Part shown: one piece after another, positions 44,701 through 57,104 of the stretch
Numbering within the stretch: position 1 is the stretch's first letter
Layout: each line of letters starts with the position of its first letter
Source: Siderastrea siderea
Lineage: Eukaryota; Cnidaria; Anthozoa; Scleractinia; Rhizangiidae
Assembly: GCA_964030785.1 (NCBI GenBank)
Contig: OZ034978.1
Coordinates: 9,977,453 to 10,041,452, forward strand
DNA length: 64,000 nt
Direction of reading: 5' to 3'
The notes under the pieces: generated by a model
What the model was told of the DNA's origin: nothing
Database searches by the model: none
Seen by the model: only the letters and a program-made list of their open reading frames with translations
Made by a program: the position numbers and the translations under genes

Positions 44701-47700
44701 TTACTCACCCAAAATCAGATAGCGGTGAAGGAAATTTGAAGATCTTCTGGCTCTTTATAACATTACTTTTATCTCAGGACAGTAGTGTTCTTTGCCAAAT
44801 TTCCATCCTTTTTTTGTGACCATGGACAATGCATGACTGCAAATCATGGCTCGGTAGCTAAAATCCACTTGCCATAATTTGTTCATGATCATAAAAATTA
44901 TAATGGAATTGTGCATATCAAATGAGTTCATGGTGGAAATACTTAACTTCCTAAAACATATTAAACAATAAACTTATTTATTTTAATGGCAGAAGGTTTG
45001 CAAATTTTTTTTTACTGCTTTGTGATTATGACTGACTTATGACAGGCGAATAATAGCCGACAAATCTTGTTAAAACAGGGTCTGTATACAGCAGTGAAAT
45101 CGGCTGCAAGATACATTGTGACATTCAAGAAGCTCCAACTGGCATTTTAACTGGCCATCCTGACCCACCCCACCCCCAGGTTAACAAATGTTAGCACAAC
45201 TCAACATACGAACTGGCATGGTAAAAAGTGTGACTGTGTGACACAATTTTTTTGACTATGTGTATTGTTACTGGATGATGTAATGTTTAAACTCTGATGA
45301 CTCAGCCTTGTTGTCTTATGACCTTTTATTTATTTGTTGAAAAAAGCAAATTCAACTCAAACAAATGTTGATGTAAATTTGCCCACAACTGAGAATGTTT
45401 ACACAGAGATGATGAAATATTTACTGTTGCACCTAGACTGTGAAAACAAACAGTCAGCATAGCAGTACAATAAATAAAACAATGCTTGATAAAGACGAGT
45501 TGACTGTCAGAGTCTGGGAAAAGCGGCATCCCCCCCGCGCTCCAACACCACATGTCAGGTTAAAAACCGACACTGTACAGTAACCAATCTTTTTGGGCCA
45601 TATGCCAAAATTATGGAGCAATTTACCTTTAGACATCCACAAATGTTCTAGTCTTGATAATTTTAAAGTTAAGTTTAAAAACGTGCCTTTTCTTTCTTAA
45701 TTCATTAATGCATGTTCTTATTTTATTTGATTTTTATTTGTATTTTAAACTTTTTACTTGTTTATAGTTAATTAGAGTTTTATTGTCAAATTCCATGAAA
45801 AACTAGTGGAGATGTGCACTCTATAAGTGTATTATTGTTGTTGTTGTTGTTGTTATTATTATTATTATTATTATTATCAGTATTATTATTATGTACAATT
45901 TACCTCTTGCCTTGATTGATTGATTTATTTTATTTATTGATTTATTGATTTATTTATGTTTTTTGCAGAGAATCACTCATTTCTGTGTTGGCCCAACTGT
46001 AGTATTCAACATCACAAACTTATCCAGCTTCTGTGTGCCACGCCCGACCACAACAGCGTCACTACACCTGCAGCTGAAGAGAAATCATGCTCAAACTTTA
46101 GAAACTATCTGAAAGAAACTGCTTGGGACCTCAGTGCTGTAGTTCCCGATTCCTTGCCCTTACTATGTTATTCTGTTGTTCATCTCGCTTGCTTGCTTGG
46201 AAAGCACAAGGCTTTGGATGTCTTGTCAGAATTTGGCTTCCATCCGCTGGTTCACACAGCCATTACTGAAGAAACCCCTTTACACATGACTCTGCGGTTA
46301 CTACAGTACCAGCCATCTGGCAGTCTGTTTCTCTGCAACAGTGTTGTGAGCATTGTAAAGATTCTGAACAGACATAGCCATGCAATATCATTGTTCTCAG
46401 CAAAAGATTACAAAGGGGATACCGTCCTTCATTCACTAGCTAAGATGTTCTTACCAAAGAAACAAGTTCATGAATCAGTAGAACTCGTTTACTTGTTTAG
46501 TGTATTCGTTCACTTTCTGCTGAAGGGACAAACATCTTCTTCATCTGTGACTCATCAGATTCTGTCAAGTTCATTGTCGGATTGCAATAAAAGGGGAGAA
46601 AGTGTAGAGGCAATACTCAGAAGAAGTGCTGAGGGGAAGGAAATTTTGAAGTACCTCACAGGTCTTATGGGAAGAAGTGCAAAAGATGATTCTCCTGGAG
46701 TGCTTGATGGGACAAACAGTGAGTTCATAATAACCAATAACCCCAATAACAACATGCGTGTTCTCCTTAGTGTTCTCCACATATCCCTTATGGTACCACA
46801 GGCAGCCCAAGCTCACATCTGGAGAAAGTGCTATTCATCATTTGTAAAAGCGTTGTGTGAGTCGGAACATGATCTTATAGCAAAAGCAGTATTAGGTTTA
46901 TTGGGTTACACAGTGGCTGTTGAGAATTTGAACGCTTATAAGACATTGTATAGAGAGTAAAATGTCATAGATTTCAAATAGTAAATAAAGAAAAATTTCA
47001 GCGCACTTTCCATAAAACAAATAAAACAAACATAGGCTCTGCGCTTCGGGATCTGAGCTTGGGCTGCCCGTGATGGTACTGTAGTTAGGAACATCATGAC
47101 ATTTTATCTGCAGTGATCATTTCTTTATTCTCTTGTCCTATAAATGACTTTGTATGTTTGATCAAGTAGTGGTACTGTGAGGAGAAAAAAGTGCTCGTCA
47201 CCACTGATGCTTAAAGAGATAAGTTTTACTTGAACAGTAGAATCCGACTTCACAATGACCCTGCGAATATGGTAGGTAAGGTAAAGTCCACACAAGCCAG
47301 CGAGGCCCACACAGCCAGAGCATAAATGGGTTTCTGTCGCATGAAGCAACTGAGAGTATGCTACACTGCCTGGATGGGATGCTAGTCCATCGTAGGGTTA
47401 GCCCTGGCGGTATGTCACCGGTACCCATTTTATACAACTGGGTGGAGAGAGACAATGTGGGGTAAAGTTTCTTGTCTAGGCAAAAAACAACTCCATGGCA
47501 GGAACTGGGCCTCTAACCACCGACCTTCAGATCTGAGGTTCAACAGGCTAATCACTACACCACCATGGCCCCTGTAGATATGAACCCCTTATTATTATGA
47601 CCACTATTTTTTGACCCAAACAAAAACATTTATTTCTTAGTGTAAAAATATGTTGATCCAACCATCTCATTAAATGCAACCAACAGCTTCCTTTTTGATC

Positions 47701-47904
47701 CCCATGGACCATTATTTTCTACATTTGTTTATTTTTTAAAACCACTACTCAAGGTGCCTAGTGGTGTAAATGACAAAGTGCAAATGCAGATTGGCACTTC
47801 ATTTGGTTGGCATGCCAGTTTCAAAGTCATTTAAAATTATGCTGTTGTTAAAATTATTGTCTGATGTTAATAAATTTAAAATGATTGTCTCCACTGTGTT
47901 GCAG

Positions 47905-47938
<34 letters not shown>

Positions 47939-47950
47939 TTAATTATGATG

Positions 47951-48004
<54 letters not shown>

Positions 48005-48865
48005 GGATTCCTATAGCGCCATATCCATAGGCTCATGGCACTTTACAATGGAATGGTTCAAACAGAAATTAGAAATTACGTCTGCATTCAGTGATAAAAA
48101 TATAAATTCAAACCAGTCCCACTGGAATCAGAGATATTTTTCTTTGATTTGGAAGGACATTGATGTTATAAAAAATGCTCCATCATATTTTCAGATTGGA
48201 GTAGTGGAAACAAATGCAATGACCAAAAATGTCAAAGTTATAAACATCCTTTGTCAAGCAGGAACCCTCCTTGAGTGATGTTTAGTTGTCATCCAAACTA
48301 GCCTTTTGCTCCTGTCCCTTTGTCCTCCCTCCTGTTTTTTGACAGTTACTTAACTGCATTTTTTGCATCCTTTATTGTAGGGGAAGGTCAATCTGCCACT
48401 AGTTCCCTACATTTCCCTTCTGACCAAAATCAGCCGAGGCACATAGAGCGCGATGAACCAGAGGGCCTTATAGATTTCATTCTTTCACGGAATGGCCAGA
48501 TGGCAGAATTCAGTAACCTTGACACCAGGAAGCTTGTAGAAAGTTACCGTAAAGAGTTTTGTACCAGAACACGGTTTCTCCAGAACAGGCTGTCACTCTT
48601 AAAAAGTGAATTGAAAGAAGCCAACAAGGTACACAGGAACAAGGGAGCCAGGAATCCAGGGAAACAGCTGCGTATAATAAAAAACGTTAAGTCTTCGATT
48701 GAATGGAATAAGGCCAGAATGCAATCGGCGATAGACGAAAAACACAAGCATGAACAGCAGAAGGCTTTGAATGATCAAAGGAAGGTGTTGCTTGAAGAAC
48801 TGAGACAAGATCTTCAGCAGTGGGAGATAAAAAACCCAGGAACTGAACTATTATTTGAGCATTAA
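41760..48865 (+). CDS. Cys/His-ankyrin family protein with two modules and a C-terminal coiled coil
   Basis: Exons 41760-44613, 45969-46718 and 48381-48865; both junctions phase 1 (G|AG Glu, A|GG Arg); total 4089 nt, 1362 aa. Residues 1-410 are Ser/Thr-rich, low complexity, with a 44-residue repeat (A-E-V-V-S-I-L-K). Module A (about 425-640) starts HTQLCGVKCHAKHN and has ankyrin-like helices, e.g. GDTILHVCARR. Residues 661-940 are two 140-residue tandem copies. Module B (about 954-1190) starts HSFLCWPNCSIQHH and includes GDTVLHSLAKMF. Exon 3 encodes a highly charged coiled coil (TRFLQNRLSLLKSELKEANK...). No signal peptide or membrane segment, so probably intracellular. Reading through exon 2 past its GTGAGT donor would give an alternative C-terminus ending at 46960. 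No named family recognised. Confidence 0.85.
41931..42194 (+). repeat. 132-bp in-frame repeat in exon 1
   Basis: CCTGCTWCAATAGCTGAAGT begins at 41931 and 42063, 132 bases (44 codons) apart, with similar sequence for most of the unit. Confidence 0.8.
43741..44580 (+). repeat. 420-bp tandem duplication (140 codons) in exon 1
   Basis: 43741-44160 and 44161-44580 align without gaps and differ at scattered positions. The encoded block is acidic and Ser/Thr/Gln-rich (SIADTS...A-I-S-x-D-G...V-N-S-K-E-E-I). Phase is preserved. Confidence 0.92.
44614..45968. other. intron 1 of the Cys/His-ankyrin gene
   Basis: No exons. (TTG/TTA)n microsatellite at 45833-45890 and T/A-rich sequence before the acceptor. 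Confidence 0.6.
47507..47574 (-). repeat. tRNA-like SINE head, degenerate
   Basis: The minus strand has a good A-box (ATGGTGGTGTAGTGATTAGC) and a mutated B-box (GGTGGTTAGAGGCCC). Confidence 0.5.
47910..48002. repeat. AAT trinucleotide microsatellite
   Basis: About 30 AAT units with one TTAATTATGATG interruption. The Asn- and Ile-run ORFs across it are artefacts. Confidence 0.95.
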
Positions 48866-48870
48866 ATACT

Positions 48871-49152
48871 AAGCTGAGAAAACAGCCGACGTTTCACGAG
48901 GTCACCACTTGAGCCCTCACAAAATGACATCTGAGTAACGAGCCCAGAAATTCCATACTGATGAGGTGTCTCGACCCAGATCTTGGTAGTGCTTCTGATT
49001 GGGTGGAATTTTCTTTCAACCAAGCAGAAGCACTACCAAGATCTTGGTAGTGACATGTCATCAGTATGGAATTTCTGCGCTTGTTACTCAGATGTCGTTT
49101 TGTGAGGGCTCAAGTGGTGACCTTGTGAAATGTCAGCTGTTTTCTCAGGCTA
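48871..49152. mobile_element. 282-bp palindromic MITE inserted at a stop codon, 10-bp target duplication
   Basis: Arms of about 110 bp: AAGCTGAGAAAACAGC..., through CACCACTTGAGCCCTCACAA and CAGAAATTCCATACTGATGA, then the complement ending GTTTTCTCAGGCTA. ATTAAATACT occurs at 48861-48870 and 49153-49162. The stop TAA of the upstream gene is at 48863-48865, inside the left duplication, so the element replaced the start of its 3' UTR. Long TIR plus 10-bp duplication suggests a Mutator-like element. Confidence 0.9.
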
Positions 49153-49603
49153 ATTAAATACTTGACTTTCAAAGCAACAAGCTGGTAAGAAGCAAACTGA
49201 GGGAAACATTTATAAATGTGGCATCATTGCTCTCATTGCCAAAGCTTCTTTTATTTTTTCAGTTGGACTTGATAACTGAGCAGAGATTAAGGGGAGGACA
49301 AGTAGAGTAAACAGACATTGGGGAGAGGAAAAGAGAGGCTGAGAAAGAGGAAGGAAAGAAGCTCCCACTTTTTCCCCTTCTTGTTGTCCTCCACATACCC
49401 CCATTCAATTCAAATCAAATAACTTTAGTATAGTCTCCATCTTCTAGCCATGCACAAGTACACTACTAATCGGGGAGAGTGAAATCCAGATCAAATTGGA
49501 ATTTGGAAATGTTGGTTTTTTTAGGAGAGGGGAAAGCCCCTGTACCCAGAGAAAAACCTCTCAGAGCCAGGAGAACCAACAACAAACTCAACCACACTTG
49601 ACG

Positions 49604-49674
49604 CCGAGACCGGGAATCGAACCTGGGCCACATTGGTGGGAGGTGAGTGCTCTCACCACTACACCATCCCTGTT
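49604..49674 (-). repeat. tRNA-like SINE head
   Basis: Minus strand: GATGGTGTAGTGGTGAGAGC (A-box) and CAGGTTCGATTCCCGG (B-box), resembling a tRNA-Gly-derived SINE; the loop has CTCCCAC. Confidence 0.65.
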
Positions 49675-50527
49675 CCCTATTATTTTGTTTGCCAGTTTCC
49701 CTTACTTTTCCTCCTTTTCTTTTTCACTTCTCTACTCAAGAAGCCTCTACAGAGGAAAGAGACAGGAGTGTTAACAAGAAGTTCCTACGATAATAATTTA
49801 TTATACTTTTTTATTCTGCACTTTACTGTACTTCCATTATAATTTCCTAATTGAAGGGTTGGGGATGTCACTATGCTAAGTGATTTTTGGGTGTTGTGTT
49901 TTTGTTTTTTTATTCTGCGCAAAAATTGCTGATTTCTTGCATACAGGCTTGTTTTCATATGGTAAACTTTGCCCTGTATTTTTTTTGCTGTTTTGCATTT
50001 TTATTAGTTCTTTAGCATCTTCTGTTGTCTTTTGTTCAAAACTAAAGTCAAAAGAAACTGATTTTAGTTCTTTGTTTCATGAAAATCAATAATGCAGCAC
50101 AAACCAAAGTCAATATAAATGACAAAGGCATCTCGTCCTTTAAAGTCCTTTTGATCTGCATATTGAACTCTGTGGTGCAGTGTGCTGGACGTTGCATCTT
50201 TGATCCGAAGTTTATTGGGAGTCGTTGGTTTGAGTCACACGTTTTGGTTTTGTTCTTTACCATCTTGTACAATGTTCAGTCAGGACATTTACAGGGTATG
50301 ATAATGAAATAAAGAAAAGTGGGGTTGGGCTTATATTGATAGGGAAGGGCTACATATGTATAACCTTTAGTTGGCAGATAGGCTTGTAGGTGGGGAGGCT
50401 GATTTTTTATTGTTACTTTATACAATAACTGAAGATAATGTGCATGACGTGATTGGTCAATACCTATTGATTATTATACCAGTAAACCACATGGAAAATG
50501 TAGTTATTATATAAAAGCAAATACACC

Positions 50528-50680
50528 ACACATTTCTATGGTTTATTGGCTCAATAAACTACATGTGATGTTGGAATAACACTTGAAATGCTTGTAAATC
50601 ACTCACCAACTTACAATCTCTTCTCATGTTCTTCCAACATCCCGTGTGGTTTATTGAGCCAATAAACTATAGAAATGTGT
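50528..50680. mobile_element. 153-bp palindromic MITE
   Basis: Arms ACACATTTCTATGGTTTATT...CAATAAAC and complement GTTTATTGAGCCAATAAACT...AGAAATGTGT around a 60-base loop; arms nearly perfect over 45 bases. Confidence 0.8.
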
Positions 50681-50689
50681 ATTGCTTAA

Positions 50690-52430
50690 TGCAGTTGACA
50701 AAAACGGAGATTTTCAGGGGTGGTTGGGCAGCACTAGTACTATAGAGGAGATAGTAAACAAGGCTAGCATCTTTTCTACTCTGCTGGTGTTGGTGATCAA
50801 GTTGTAATAGAACACCAATGATTGCTGTGGTAATAGTTATGTTCTATTACACATGGATACATGTAATATAATAATTATATTGATAAACAATAATTATTAT
50901 TGTTTATCATATAGCGCATGCTCTAGTAAGTTGTGTTGTGTAACCATTTTGGATGAGCCTATGTACACAAAAATTTATAACGTTGCAATACCCCCCCCCC
51001 CCCAAAAAAGGCAAAATCAGGACAAAATCGCCTCTATTTTCATTACATATATACTCAGGTATGTTAGTTCTTCGGAGATACATGCCCCAAATTTAGTTAT
51101 CCAGTTTGTAGCCTGTCAAAAGGAGACAGCTTTGAAAATGCATAATACAGATAACAAATGAATAAATTTTGTTGTCGCTGCCATTATTAAGATTTGTATG
51201 TTTATTTGTACTTACTTTACATGTTAGTAAAAGCAGTCACGCAAGTTGTAGTGGTATTTGGAGATTACTCACCAGATAAAATAACATTTCAACGTTGTCC
51301 AAACTAAAGCTCCATTCCTCACCAATCACATTTTCAGAAAATTTTCAGCCAAATTTATCACATCAGGTGAATCACTAGCTGTGGGGCAAGTGCTAAAAGG
51401 GGAGGGTGTTTGTGCTTGCGAATATTTACCCCATTTCCCTCCCCGTTCAGTGCCTGCCATGCATTCCAGTGAATCACAACAAATCACATGCCCATGAATC
51501 AATCAAATCTGAAAGGAAACACCCACAACCAGTGCACAAGAAAGTGAAAATGGGTGTAAGGAATGCCATGGTTGATTTGTTGCTTCCTGAAACCATGTAG
51601 GCTCGATTTCCAGCCGTTTAAGGGAGTTTGGTTTCATCCTCCTCCCAACAATGTGGTGTGCCAAAAGGAACATGGGGGCACAAAATGGCTGAAATTGAGC
51701 CTAGAAACAATGGGGACTGTTTTTTCTTGTTTTTGTCAGGTACAGGTTATTTTATTTGTATGTTTGTTTGTTCATTTATTTTGTTTGTTTGTTGGTTTGT
51801 TTGTGGTTCCCTAGGAACCCGCTGAAATGGGACCCCTGGGGGCTCACTGGAATTTTGGGTGGGGGTGTGCCGCCGAGACCTTCAAACCCTGACCCTGTTT
51901 AAGACAAAATCTGTTCATTTCACTGCTCTGTTTAAGATAAGTCCTTTGTATTTTGCTTGTGTTTTGCGTTTTTAGTCTGCCTTGTTTTTTGTTTCCCACG
52001 CAGAGAGTATTTTTTTTTATATAAATGACATCGTAGAAATAGATTTTAAAACAAACTGTTGGTACCCACATGTAGGGATCAAAAAGACACCCTGTTCAAG
52101 ACGCTAAATACCCTGTTTAAGACACAAGACCCTGAAAACCACACCCTGTCGAGCGGCACATACCCGTTAAGGCCAAGTAAGGGAGTGCCTCGCCCCCGGA
52201 GGGAACCCAAGAAAACAGGAGAGCAGGAGGTGTCGTGAAGGCGGGGAAAAAGAAAATATTTCACAACATTGCGCTATACCGTATTTTGTAACAGCAAACC
52301 ACAGAAGGGCTTATATTGTTAAAGTCATTTTCCTGGCGCTTCCTAGGGTATTGATGACATATTAAAAACATTTATCAAAGTCTAAACAAACGGGAGCAAG
52401 GATATAAAAACAAGGACAATGGATGTAAAT
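50690..52430. other. intergenic, no gene seen
   Basis: Contains a strong AT hairpin (50855-50912, AATAATTATATTGATAAACA and complement), a C-run at about 50992-51003 and (TTTG)n at 51755-51800. ORFs are short and low complexity. Confidence 0.45.
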
Positions 52431-52539
52431 AAAATCATTTGATGTAAAGTCTGGTTATTCGAAGTCGGAACCTTCCGACTGCGTACCCTCTATTTCCGGT
52501 TATCCCAACACCATTCGATAGTCGATACCTCTCGCCTGT

Positions 52540-52696
52540 TGTTCGTTTCAAGTGCGTGGCGAGACGTGTTAGTACTCCTGTCATTTCGTGCAGATTGGCA
52601 GGGGCACGTCTGTTTGAAGCGGAGACGACTTGACGATTATTTTAGAGAGTCGATAGCAGTTACCCGGCGTGGAAGCAGAAAACCCTGTACGAAATG
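52540..52696 (+). promoter_or_regulatory. possible 5' UTR exon / promoter of the paralogous gene
   Basis: Locally less AT-rich than its surroundings, ending CTGTACGAAAT|GTAAGT, a strong donor. A candidate acceptor TTGCCTGGGCCTAG ends at 53460, 12 bases before the first ATG of the next gene. Non-coding. Confidence 0.4.
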
Positions 52697-53472
52697 TAAG
52701 TTTCATTTCGCCTTTTAGTTATAATGACATTTGTTCGGGGGCTGTTGGGTTTCTGGGCTAAATATTGACGTGAAAATATGGCGTCTGGTTGTGAGAAATT
52801 ATGAGGTTTGCTTCTTTGGAATTATGACTAATGAGACTTAAAGGACTGGGTGAATGCCTTGCTGGCAATTTATTTGGGACTTAAAAATGAAATAGTCGAA
52901 AACAACATCAAATATTTTATCCACCGACGTGTGTGATATCAAACTTGTCCTCGCATACTCTGGCGCATGGACGACGTGCACGTGAAATATAAGCTTTATA
53001 GATCTAGGTTACTTAACGGTTTTAGAGACCAAACGGTTAACTGTAAATGCGCGGTGCGCTCCATTCTTTTTCTATGTGGTTGAAACAATTGCAAATTATC
53101 TCCCAAACTCGATATTGTAATTAACTCAGAACGCTTTTCCTTTGTTTATTTTTATATTGTCGTTTCCCGCGCGCGGGCGCCGTTCCATCCCGTGGCTCCT
53201 TGCGGGTAGGGTCGAAATCTTCTATCCAAATAGGAGTCATGGCGGTTTTATAAGCGAAGTTCATTTTATTTGAAAGTCCGCCCTGATTTTCAGTAGTGTT
53301 TTACTTGAACAGCAGCTGAGAAAATTTGCTCTTCAGCTGTGCTGCCACAGTTTTGCGCCTTTCCTCGCGAAGATTTCTGCATGTGAATCAAATCGAACAC
53401 GGGCGAAATCGTCAACTATCCTCAGTTCACGAAAATCGACTACATCTTGCCTGGGCCTAGCTCTAAGTCGTA

Positions 53473-54361
53473 ATGTTTCACACGCCACTGTGCCCAAAAA
53501 ACTGTAACATCAGACACCACGATGTGGTCACAGCGCTGCAAGCCGTTGCCCCGAAATTTTCCTCGTCCGCCGCTATTTTGAGCGGCCCTCTTCGTGTCAC
53601 GCGCGGTAACAACAAGGAGGATTTCAAGAAACATGTTTATAAACTGGCTTCCAAGGGCTGGAGCAAGAATAATAATGTACCAGAACCGGGTGAAGACTTG
53701 CGGCTGCCCCTCCTGCACTTGGCGAGCATGTTTGGAAAGCACGAGATTGTGGACTGGTTATTGAACGATGAAAACTACGATGCCAACTTGAGAACAGAGA
53801 AAACGAACGAAACAGCTTTGCACCTCGTTGCTCGTCACCTTTACACGGCATTGTCTGCTTGTGAGTCTCGCCTGGAAAACATGAGCATCACTGCAAAGGT
53901 GGCTAACTTCGAGAGAATCGTTTCGCTGCTGGTCGAGAAGGAAGTGACCCTTTTCTGGGCTAAAGATTGTCTAAACCGCGATACGCCCTTTCACGTTCTC
54001 GCCAGGCAACTATTGCAAGCTGCCTCCAGCGACCAGGAGTCAGAAACAGAAGATCTGTGCTTGTCATTCTACATCAAGAGTGTTGATGTGTTCTTGAAGC
54101 TTCTCCTGGCAGAAGAGCCAACAAGATTAAACAGAAGAGATGTAAAACACACCCTGAGCACTAAAAACTCTGAAGGTGACACAGCATTGCATTTACTGGC
54201 CAGAGCTGCTCACCAGGGATATTTGGTGCTGAGATTCCTGGTCAAGTCCTTGGGAAACAATGACCTTCTAAAAATCAAGAATTCAGCTGGTCATTCATCC
54301 ATGGACATACTCAACCAAGTGTATCCTGGCCACGAAAGGGAGTTACTTATTGATGATGAAG
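53473..54361 (+). CDS. tandem paralogue of the Cys/His-ankyrin gene, first coding exon
   Basis: ATG at 53473; 296 codons plus one base to a GTAAGG donor at 54362. It opens directly with the module: MFHTPLCPKNCNIRHHDVV, then LPLLHLASMFGKHEIVDWLL, NETALHLVARHLY, TPFHVLARQLLQ and GDTALHLLARAAHQG, four ankyrin-like units. It shares the H-T-x-L-C-x3-C-x3-H-H start and the phase-1 exon end with modules A and B of the gene at 41760, but lacks its Ser/Thr-rich N-terminus. Downstream exons are uncertain: an 18-nt microexon at 59473-59490 and an exon from 59909 fit by phase. Confidence 0.85.
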
Positions 54362-54559
54362 GTAAGGGGCTGTTGACGTACCCACTTGTTCTGCACTAAA
54401 CCAAATGGGCATTTAGGACTGCTCCCCCCCCCACTGCTCCTTAAGGACAATGCCTCCTTTTGCTACTGTGCATAGGTTCTGCGCACCTCGGAATATTGTT
54501 TGAGAAACTCAGGTTTTTTTGTGGACAGTACCTACTGATATAAAGGTGTTTTTGTGCGA

Positions 54560-54860
54560 GTATAGCAGACCTTAGCAAGGGCTATTGGAATCCAAAAAGA
54601 AAATTGGGGTTAAAGATCTAACCACACATTCTTCAGAGATAATTGAGTTTAAATGTAGAGAGAAAATGTCATGCAATGTTCTGAATTTAAAGGTTTTTTT
54701 AGAAGAATTGTCGCTTAATAAGCTCTGAAAAATGTGTGGTAACCTACAATAATTATTCACTTGGATTCCAGGAGTCATGCAGCTTTTGATAAGATCTGCT
54801 TTTTCCCAAAGGTATAATCTGTGCAAAAATATCTCTGTATTAGGAGACATTGTCCATAAC
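54560..54860. mobile_element. MITE, copy 2 of the family at 22895
   Basis: Arms GCAAGGGCTATTGGAATCC...CACACATTCTTCAGAG and complement CTCTGAAAAATGTGTGG...TTGGATTCCAGGAGTC. It differs from copy 1 at many positions, so it is old. Confidence 0.7.
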
Positions 54861-55031
54861 ACCAACATATCACATTGTGTTTCTTCGTGTTTACACCGAT
54901 CAAAACTGAAAATGTCTCACCAGAAAATCAGTTTCATCGCTTACTGAAAACTTCTTACCAATTTTTGAAGAGGGGTTTGTTTTCCAATTTCAATAATCTT
55001 TGCATGTTGTCCTTCAATAGCATTTTTATAA

Positions 55032-55131
55032 AAATTTATAAAGGTTCAAATTAGGCCTAACACTGTTGTGAAACTAACACTATTGTAATTTTTACAGTAG
55101 TGTTAGGCCTCATTTGAACCTTTATAAATTT
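55032..55131. mobile_element. 100-bp hairpin MITE
   Basis: AAATTTATAAAGGTTCAAAT, TAGGCCTAACACT and their complements (AGTGTTAGGCCT, ATTTGAACCTTTATAAATTT). Confidence 0.75.
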
Positions 55132-55532
55132 CAAATTTCAATTTTTTACTCATCTGTCCATTATCTTGCATTAAATAACGTGTTTCCCGAAGAATATTTT
55201 CCATTGTTGTTCACTGTTGTTTTGAATTTGAATTGATTTCACTTCCTCTCAGCATGCAGAAAATCCTCTTCTGTTTCTGTCACCAGTATGTTACGGTCCA
55301 CATCGAATGAATCACGTGGCTTTGGTTTCTTCGCTTGTCGTTTTTTTCTTCTCGGCACTTTGTGCCTTGGCACATCGCCCATTGTCGGCCTTTTGTCTTG
55401 CGGATAGAATTTCACCAGATAATTAAGGAGGTATCCTGATGCTTTGTTCAGTCACGTTCATTGTTTTGAATTAACAAGATTGATTTGCGCGATGAAATAA
55501 GCCAGCATTACAGTCAAATATGACTCCTCTGC

Positions 55533-57072
55533 CAGGGCTCGAGACTAACTTTTTAGCTTAGTAGCCTAGTGGCTAGTAAGAGGTTTGATTTCACTAGTCA
55601 AAATAAATTTTCACTAGCCAGACTTTTTTGCATAATCTCATACTGTGTTCAATATGTCTAATATTTAGCCGAGTTAAGTACTGCAAACATGTCTCTCTGT
55701 AATCTCAAGAGTGAAGAACTTGAATGTTGACCAGTCTTTCTAACGGTTAAAGATCCTCACACGCAGAATACAAAGTACTATGTGCCTTCAGGGCAAATTC
55801 CCAGGCACCATGTAGTTCACGCCTCCCGTTTCCGTTCGGTCAGATCATGACGAATATCTCAAACAGTTAACCTTATATGAGCATGCCATCGTATGGAGAA
55901 ACGTTGGGAAGACAAGACTAACATTGTACTAACGTTGTAAGGTACGGAGAAACTTAAAAAAGACAAGACTGATACAGCACTCAACTCACGTACGGAAAAA
56001 CGTCTACAAGAGAAGAATCGTAAATTATAAGCGTATGTAAGTGCGGAGAAACATTGAGCAGAAAAAACCGTAATAAGGTTCGAACTTACTAAGGTACGGA
56101 GAAAAGTTGAGAAGTCATATCAAACACGTTGGTTGCAAATGCACTACAGTACTCTAGGCGGAAACACTGCCCACATACCAAGATACAGAGACTAATAAAA
56201 TACGCAACTACTAACTTACGGAGAAACGTTTTTAGACTAATTCTAACTCTAACTAATTCCATAAGAGCGTGTGTGACGTACGGAAGGACGCCGAACGGAC
56301 AAACTGAACTATTACAGCGGAACGATAAATTACGGAGAAACGTAAATGAGACAACTAAAATCGCACTAACGTACAGAAAAACGTTGAGAAGACAAGATTA
56401 ATACCGTATGAATATACTAACGTACAGAGAAACGCTAAACAGTGTCGACTTATCGTACGAATGTACCAACACATTGAAAACCTTAGGAAGACCAGAACAA
56501 TGTCGTGTGAACGTGCTAACGTACGACGAAATGTTGAGAAGGCTAGACTAATAAATTGACGAACCTACTTACGTACGGAGAAAATGTTGTGAAGACGTTA
56601 TGTAAAGAGAAACGCTGAGAAGAGAAACTATTGTACCAACGTAGCAATTAATGGTAAAAAGTTGATAAGAGAAGACTAAAGAATTGTGTGAACGTATTAA
56701 AGTGTGGACAAATATCATTATGAATGCACTAATGGACCTTTTAAGGAGATGTATGGTAAAACGTTCTGAAGACGGCTTATTTCGTTCGAACGTAGTAATG
56801 ACGGAGAAAACGTTGCCAACTGAGACAAAAATTAGTAGGGAAAAACGCTGAGAGAACAAAACAACTATCATACGAACATTACTTGACGATATCCTTTTAC
56901 GGAATAAGTTTCTGTTTCTGCTCACTCAATTTGCTTTGGGATCCGATAATCAGAAGCAATATTTAGTTTGGTTTCCATCCGGTGCTTTAGTGCTTTGAAA
57001 TCTCCACTAGCCAAAATGGCTAGTGAAAGCGCAAAAGCTACTAGCCAAAATGGAATTTCTACTAGTCCGTGA

Positions 57073-57102
<30 letters not shown>
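55533..57102. mobile_element. 1570-bp TIR element with the same satellite interior, 6-bp target duplication
   Basis: Ends CAGGGCTCGAGACTAAC and complement GTTAGTCTCGAGCCCTG; CTCTGC at 55527-55532 and 57103-57108. Subterminal CTAGTGGCTAGTAAG-type repeats occur on both sides. Interior 55890-56880 is the AACGTACGGAGAAACGTTGA / GAAGACAAGACTAAT array also found in the element at 24161-25209. No intact transposase. Confidence 0.85.

Positions 57103-57104
<2 letters not shown>

Larger units (their letters stand above)
46719..48380. other. intron 2 of the Cys/His-ankyrin gene
   Basis: Holds a tRNA-like SINE head in reverse (about 47507-47574), an AAT microsatellite (47910-48002) and otherwise AT-rich sequence. 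Confidence 0.6.

Noticed and set aside
47854..48036. Poly-Asn / poly-Ile ORFs
   Set aside because: Translations of the AAT microsatellite; same at 58521-58724.
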